Source: Paenibacillus pabuli (GTDB lineage: Bacteria; Bacillota; Bacilli; Paenibacillales; Paenibacillaceae). Taken from it: a DNA stretch of 64,000 bases. The position numbers and the translations under genes are program-made. This document shows positions 59,950 through 64,000 of the stretch, piece after piece. Under the pieces are notes generated by a model that worked only from the letters and a program-made list of their open reading frames with translations, was not told the DNA's origin and ran no database searches. Location: contig NZ_CP073714.1 of the NCBI RefSeq assembly GCF_023101145.1, forward strand, positions 5,084,001-5,148,000. Reading direction: 5' to 3'. Every line of letters starts with the position of its first letter. Position 1 is the stretch's first letter.

Positions 59950-61158
59950 CTATTTCAGTTTAGTTGAATATACTTTCTTTAATTTCCCTATATCAACATA
60001 ACCACTTCTCGTTACTTCTAGTTGATATATCTCTAACCAAGCGTTTTCTGTCTTTATTCCAGCACTATTGAATATTTGCTCATATTTTTTAGCTTGCTCA
60101 GTTGTTGGTGTATAGTGTCCTGATTCATTTGTTATTCTTCTAACATTTCCGTTTGCATCGACTTTTAGTTTTCCAGCAGCTTGAACATCAGCTCCATTTG
60201 CTAAATGAGAATGTCCTCTTCCAACATTTAAATTACCATCTACATCTATGACAAAGTCAACCTCTTTAATTCCATCTCGAATCTTAACTTGGCCATTCTT
60301 CAAAACATAGTCGAAACTCTTTCCTTGCTGAATCTCATTTGGATATCTGTTTTCAATGATTTGGACAGGTCTAACATCACCCGCCCCCTTAATATTACTC
60401 GCTTTCCTCGCTTCTGCCGCTTCCAAGTTCTTTTTAATCTTTGCCACAGCTGGATCAGAAGAAGGCAAGCGAAACGGACCTTTGCGACCTGGCATACTTC
60501 CGCGAACCATCTGGAAAGCCATAAAGATCTGGCTGAACTTCAGAGAAGTCAGCATCATCTGAGCATACTTATCGGATACAGGCTCGCCTGTGAAAGGATG
60601 AATTCGATTTTCCAAAGATTTAACCTGCATTTTGAAAATATCTTCCTCTGGCGCTTCCGCATGAACTCCTTGCATCCGGTCGATATTCACATTCCCCTGA
60701 TCCTTCGCATAAGACTGTACGGCCGTATAATCCAGCTCACCATTCTCGTTCACGGGTACCCACACATACTTACCATAGACATCGACTTTCTTCATCTGGT
60801 AGCCCTTATCACCCGAACCCGCATCACTCCCTGTGCTCTTCATCATTGCTGCCGCACCAACAGCACCAATAACACCGCCCAGACTCCCTTTCTCCGCATC
60901 TGCGTGCTCAAACCGAATCGCGATATCCTTCAACTCTTTCGAAGTATACAACATGCTTTCCAATGCCTTTTGCAGTATTGGACGTGACCGCGCAAAATCA
61001 TCATAAAAACGCTCCTGTGTCACACCCGTCCACATTTCTTGGAGGAACATAATCTGCCTGGAGAGATTATCTTGAATATGCTCCAATTGTTGCCTCGCCT
61101 GATCCACCTGACTTGATACGTGATGTAACTGCTCAGGTGTTACTTTGATTGTACTCAT
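59950..61158 (-). CDS. WXG100-type polymorphic toxin
   Basis: A 402-residue protein. Residues 1-90 form a WXG100 (ESAT-6-like) helical hairpin with W43-T-G45 and no signal peptide, so it is probably exported by a type VII (Yuk/Ess) system encoded elsewhere. Residues ~100-260 are a linker region, including EDIFKMQVKSLENRIHPFTGEPVSDKYAQ. The C-terminal ~140 residues are the likely toxin: IENRYPNEIQQGKSFDYVLKNGQVK, then GRGHSHLANGADVQAAGKLKVDANGNVRRITNESGHYTPT, an HS..G..V..AG.L and SGHY.P pattern seen in other C-terminal toxin domains. Its activity cannot be named. Immunity candidates follow directly downstream. Confidence 0.83.
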   Translation of the reverse strand: MSTIKVTPEQLHHVSSQVDQARQQLEHIQDNLSRQIMFLQEMWTGVTQERFYDDFARSRPILQKALESMLYTSKELKDIAIRFEHADAEKGSLGGVIGAVGAAAMMKSTGSDAGSGDKGYQMKKVDVYGKYVWVPVNENGELDYTAVQSYAKDQGNVNIDRMQGVHAEAPEEDIFKMQVKSLENRIHPFTGEPVSDKYAQMMLTSLKFSQIFMAFQMVRGSMPGRKGPFRLPSSDPAVAKIKKNLEAAEARKASNIKGAGDVRPVQIIENRYPNEIQQGKSFDYVLKNGQVKIRDGIKEVDFVIDVDGNLNVGRGHSHLANGADVQAAGKLKVDANGNVRRITNESGHYTPTTEQAKKYEQIFNSAGIKTENAWLEIYQLEVTRSGYVDIGKLKKVYSTKLK

Positions 61159-61348
61159 CCGTTTTCACCGCTCATTTAATATGGGATAAAACTATGTTAG
61201 CAGAAGTTTAATGGCAATTTCATCCGGCTAACCTCCTGATTTCAATTCATGAATCCACTCTCTCAATGTTGAGCTTCCATACTATGGTCCTACAGTTTAA
61301 TGGGAACATTGTTTTCGTCCAGATTAATGTTAATGATCCCCGGCTTGT

Positions 61349-62236
61349 CTAGTCCCTTGCATGTTCGATTCGTCTTAGTTTCTCCGTATCTCGAGCTGGA
61401 GATAAACCGAAGAAGCGGGAGTACTCTCGATTAAACTGCGAGGCACTCTGATAGCCAACTTGATATGCAGCACTGGCTACTGCATAACCCTCAAATGCAA
61501 TGAGATTTCTAGCCTCCAAAAGCCTTAATTGCTTTTGAAATTGAATAGGACTTAATCCCGTTGCACTTTTAAACTGACGATGAAAGGTATTTATAGCCAT
61601 ACCCGATTTTGATGCCATCTCACCGATGTCTATGGGCCTCATAAAATTATCGCGAAACCATTTTACAATTTGAGAAATCTTGGCAAAGTTACTTTCCCTC
61701 ATACCCAGTTGTCTCAGATACCATCCTTGCGGTCCCATCAGAACGCGATAAAGGATTTCACGTTCATAAGCCGGTGCAAGAGCCGGAATATCTCTGGTTG
61801 ACTTAGTTAATCGCAATAAGCGTAGCCATGCCTCCATGAATTCAAGATCCATCTCACAAGCTGCGAACTGCGCTGAAGAAGTTGGGATTAGATTTTCAGG
61901 CAGATCTCTTAATAAGCGCTGAAGAACATTCTGATTTATCGCAAGACCAAGAGACATGTAAGGGCCGCCATTCCTATCTGGATGCACACTCGCCTTTGCA
62001 GGAACATGTACAGGCAGAACATAATATGAGGGGCCTCCCAGTGTAGTTCTGCGCTCCCCGATTGAAAGCATCTTTGTTCCTTGAACCGTAAAACCAATCA
62101 TCGGCTCGTAGAGCGCTGCAAGCTGATGAGCAGGAATATCTCCCTTAATCATACTCAGCCCTGGAACTTCGGTTTCAATTGGTCGAGTGCCTGCACATTT
62201 CATTAATTTGATAATTTCATCAATAACTTTTTTCAT
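61349..62236 (-). CDS. AraC-family regulator (YqhC-like)
   Basis: A 295-residue regulator with the AraC_N cupin-like domain (~15-160; GFTVQGTKMLSIGERRTTLGGPSYYVLPVHVPAKASV in two segments). Two HTH motifs follow (~190-290): DIGEMASKSGMAINTFHRQFKSATG and VASAAYQVGYQSASQFNREYSRFFG. YqhC-type regulators sense aldehydes and electrophiles and activate a divergent reductase. Here the divergent neighbour is an SDR oxidoreductase gene about 215 bases away, which is probably its target. Confidence 0.88.
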   Translation of the reverse strand: MKKVIDEIIKLMKCAGTRPIETEVPGLSMIKGDIPAHQLAALYEPMIGFTVQGTKMLSIGERRTTLGGPSYYVLPVHVPAKASVHPDRNGGPYMSLGLAINQNVLQRLLRDLPENLIPTSSAQFAACEMDLEFMEAWLRLLRLTKSTRDIPALAPAYEREILYRVLMGPQGWYLRQLGMRESNFAKISQIVKWFRDNFMRPIDIGEMASKSGMAINTFHRQFKSATGLSPIQFQKQLRLLEARNLIAFEGYAVASAAYQVGYQSASQFNREYSRFFGLSPARDTEKLRRIEHARD

Positions 62237-62453
62237 ACACCTATCTTATCAGATGAATCTGTATCCCTCAACACAGCTCTGAAATGAAGCAGCATTTTTA
62301 GGCTCATCTAACGTTATAAAGGAAAGACATTTTCTGTTTGTTATAATTACACGTGGTGTTTTTAGGCAATTTAAAGGTGTGATTAGATCTATATTATTTA
62401 CGCAGAGAATACTAAAATAAAGTCCAGATCGATCACAAGAAAGGGTGGATATG

Positions 62454-63209
62454 ATGAAAATTGCAATCGTAACAGGTGGAAGTAATGGCATTGGAAAAGC
62501 GACGGCTCTGGAGCTAGGCAAGCGCGGAATTAGCGTGATTCTCACATACAATTCCTATAAGGATAGAGCAGAAGCGGTCGTTAAGGAAGTGGAGAAAAAT
62601 GCAGGAGTTCGGGCTGTAGCACTGAAGTTAAATCTGACCCAAATATCAACATTCGAAGGTTTCGCCTTAGAAGTCAAGCAGTACCTCAACGATATCTGGG
62701 ACAGAACAACTTTTGATTACTTAGTTAATAATGGTGGTATTGGCGGACCTATGATGTTCAATGAGATGACCGAAGAATACTTCGACAACATTCTTAATAC
62801 GAACTTTAAAGGACCCGTTTTTTTAACACAACACCTTGTGCGATTTATGGATGATCATGGAGCCATCGTTAATACTACGAGTTCATCCAAGAACCAATCA
62901 TTCCCAGGTTACTCTGCCTACGGCTCGTTAAAAGCAGCCTTCTCCACATGGACTCGTTATATCGCCAAAGAACTTGCACCTCGCAACATTCGGGTCAACG
63001 CCGTTTCTCCCGGCCCTACGCATAGCAATTTCGGCGATGGAGTATTCGATAAACATCCCGAATTCATCAAACCACTGGCTGAGCAATCTGTATTTGGCAG
63101 AATAGGCCAACCAGAAGATCTTGCGAAGGTCATTGTGAACATATTGTCCGATGATTTCGGCTGGGTCACAGCCCAAGACATCGAAGTATCTGGCGGACAC
63201 TTGCTCTAA
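62454..63209 (+). CDS. SDR-family oxidoreductase
   Basis: A classical short-chain dehydrogenase of 251 residues. The NAD(P)-binding motif is TGGSNGIGKA, the NNGG segment is LVNNGGIGG, catalytic Ser is in VNTTSSS and Tyr/Lys in YSAYGSLKAA (YxxxK). The end SGGHLL is a typical dimer tail. An ATG at 62451 or 62454 follows AAAGGGTGG; the GTG at 62445 overlaps that site. Substrate is unknown. It is divergent from the AraC regulator and is followed by a strong terminator. Confidence 0.9.
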   Translation: MKIAIVTGGSNGIGKATALELGKRGISVILTYNSYKDRAEAVVKEVEKNAGVRAVALKLNLTQISTFEGFALEVKQYLNDIWDRTTFDYLVNNGGIGGPMMFNEMTEEYFDNILNTNFKGPVFLTQHLVRFMDDHGAIVNTTSSSKNQSFPGYSAYGSLKAAFSTWTRYIAKELAPRNIRVNAVSPGPTHSNFGDGVFDKHPEFIKPLAEQSVFGRIGQPEDLAKVIVNILSDDFGWVTAQDIEVSGGHLL

Positions 63210-63353
63210 GCGTGTGAGAACGACATGGGGGGCGCCATCTTGAAGAAACGCCAGAGGCTAAACATTGACACCAATCCAACTCTCACATATTTTTAAAAAT
63301 CGAGAAAACAAAGATTACATTTCTAGCTGTATATACCACTGTAATTCTTGTTA

Positions 63354-63406
63354 TACTCCCATCATAGTAGACAGTAGAAATAACTCTACTATGATGGGAG
63401 TTTTGT
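63354..63406 (+). terminator. Terminator of the SDR gene
   Basis: A perfect stem of about 17 bp (ACTCCCATCATAGTAGA and its complement) with a 13-base loop is followed by TTTTG. It is about 150 bases beyond the stop, and the rest of the 300-base gap to yaaA shows nothing else. Confidence 0.85.
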
Positions 63407-63511
63407 ATGCCAGGGGAAGCCAATGTCATTTGAAATCAATATTCATGTTGTAAAGCGTTTTGATTAACGACAATATAGCCACTCTTCTATATATAATTGG
63501 CACACTAATGA

Positions 63512-64000
63512 CTATTTTCCCTCTGAATATATAAATACATAATTCCCTTCATCCGAGTTCTCTTCTGAGAAAACAAAACCTAACCGATCAAAGTTTCTAA
63601 TATCCTCCACATCTGTAATCTTCCGCTCTGCCATATACCGCACCATCTCACCTCTCGCCATTTTGGCCCGTGTTGCCTTTTCAACAAGCTTCCCATCGAC
63701 CATTTGTCCAAATACACAAGTGATCATCCGGGTTTCCTCCTTCAGAAAAGGGGTGATGTTCTTGCTATACTCTTTGGAAGCCAGATTCAGAATGCAGTTA
63801 CTTTCCGCTTGAAGCTGATCGGCCAACTTGCTGCCCCAGAATTGATAGAGCGATTTGAAACCTGGACCTTGCAGCCTGCCCTGCATCTCCAAGCGATAAG
63901 GGGTAACCCCATCCAAAGGCCGCAACATGCCATAAAAACCGGATAAGATACGTAAATGCTGCTGAAGATACTCCAGTTCCTCATGTTGAAAAACACCCGG
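63512..64000 (-). CDS. yaaA: YaaA peroxide-stress protein (cut by window edge)
   Basis: The C-terminal ~162 residues of a YaaA/DUF328 protein, which lowers intracellular free iron and DNA damage under peroxide stress in E. coli. The frame is open to the right edge: FQHEELEYLQQHLRILSGFYG, MLRPLDGVTPYRLEMQGRL, FWGSKLADQLQAES, LNLASKEYSKNI, KMARGEMVRYMAERKITD, FSEENSDEGNYVFI. These are standard family segments, so the true start lies beyond base 64000. Confidence 0.9.
   Translation of the reverse strand, partial: PGVFQHEELEYLQQHLRILSGFYGMLRPLDGVTPYRLEMQGRLQGPGFKSLYQFWGSKLADQLQAESNCILNLASKEYSKNITPFLKEETRMITCVFGQMVDGKLVEKATRAKMARGEMVRYMAERKITDVEDIRNFDRLGFVFSEENSDEGNYVFIYSEGK

Overview
The window looks like a chromosomal segment of a Paenibacillus-type spore-forming Firmicute. 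The evidence is roughly 48% GC, AGGAGG-type ribosome sites with frequent GTG/TTG starts, spore photoproduct lyase, MntR and Zur of the Bacillus type, a [4Fe-4S] FNR with C-terminal cysteines, Amj, YesMN two-component genes, and secreted proteins with the 'copper amine oxidase N-terminal' stalk domain that Paenibacillus carries in quantity. No rRNA, tRNA, CRISPR array, prophage or intact insertion sequence was seen.

Layout. 1-2.6 kb: a patatin-type lipase (cut by the window edge), a secreted GH10-like (DUF187) protein and mntR. 2.8-3.9 kb: splB. 4-7.6 kb: a zinc-import operon znuA-znuC-znuB with ccdA appended, read from a consensus promoter overlapped by a Zur-box-like palindrome; the likely repressor Zur is 3 kb away (10.5 kb), next to yidD. 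7.7-10.1 kb: metS under a methionine T-box leader. 11.3-13.6 kb: a large secreted stalk/PKD protein. 13.8-22.3 kb: a carbohydrate uptake and recycling operon (solute-binding lipoprotein, two permeases, YesM-like kinase, YesN-like regulator, NagZ). 22.5-30.2 kb: an anaerobic fermentation locus (pflA, pflB, adhE, fnr) with four FNR/CRP-type palindromes, two of them placed 21 nt upstream of a -10 hexamer. A tandem family of structured repeats sits between pflB and adhE, with another copy at 47.1 kb. 30.3-32.5 kb: a two-domain lipoprotein, an unknown protein and a YodB-like thiol regulator. 32.7-40 kb: a sugar or inositol-type catabolic operon (two isomerases, two Gfo/Idh/MocA dehydrogenases, ThuA) with a divergent AraC regulator and a third dehydrogenase. 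40-46.7 kb: a VTT membrane protein, an MsrA-MsrB fusion with a 20-bp palindrome in its leader, an MFS pump with a TetR regulator, Amj, a ChaB-like/DUF2188 protein and YitT. 47.6-48.9 kb: a TIR-like NADase-type effector fused to a GAF-like sensor, overlapping a small basic protein; this is the best candidate for an uncharacterised (possibly anti-phage) system. 49-57 kb: cysK, a DinG-type Fe-S helicase, catalase and a family 9 pectate lyase. 57.3-61.2 kb: a WXG100-type polymorphic toxin, its adjacent immunity candidate, and a string of orphan or decayed immunity-type genes. 61.3-64 kb: an AraC regulator, a divergent SDR oxidoreductase and yaaA (cut by the right edge).

How parts work together. 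Metal homeostasis genes (MntR, Zur, ZnuABC) cluster at the left. The ABC-YesMN-NagZ operon couples sensing, uptake and hydrolysis of an amino-sugar or other oligosaccharide. FNR probably activates pflBA and adhE, which together turn pyruvate into formate plus acetyl-CoA and then ethanol when oxygen is absent. The toxin region shows past turnover of toxin-immunity cassettes. Function calls rest on recognised motifs and family resemblance read by eye; no database search was run.
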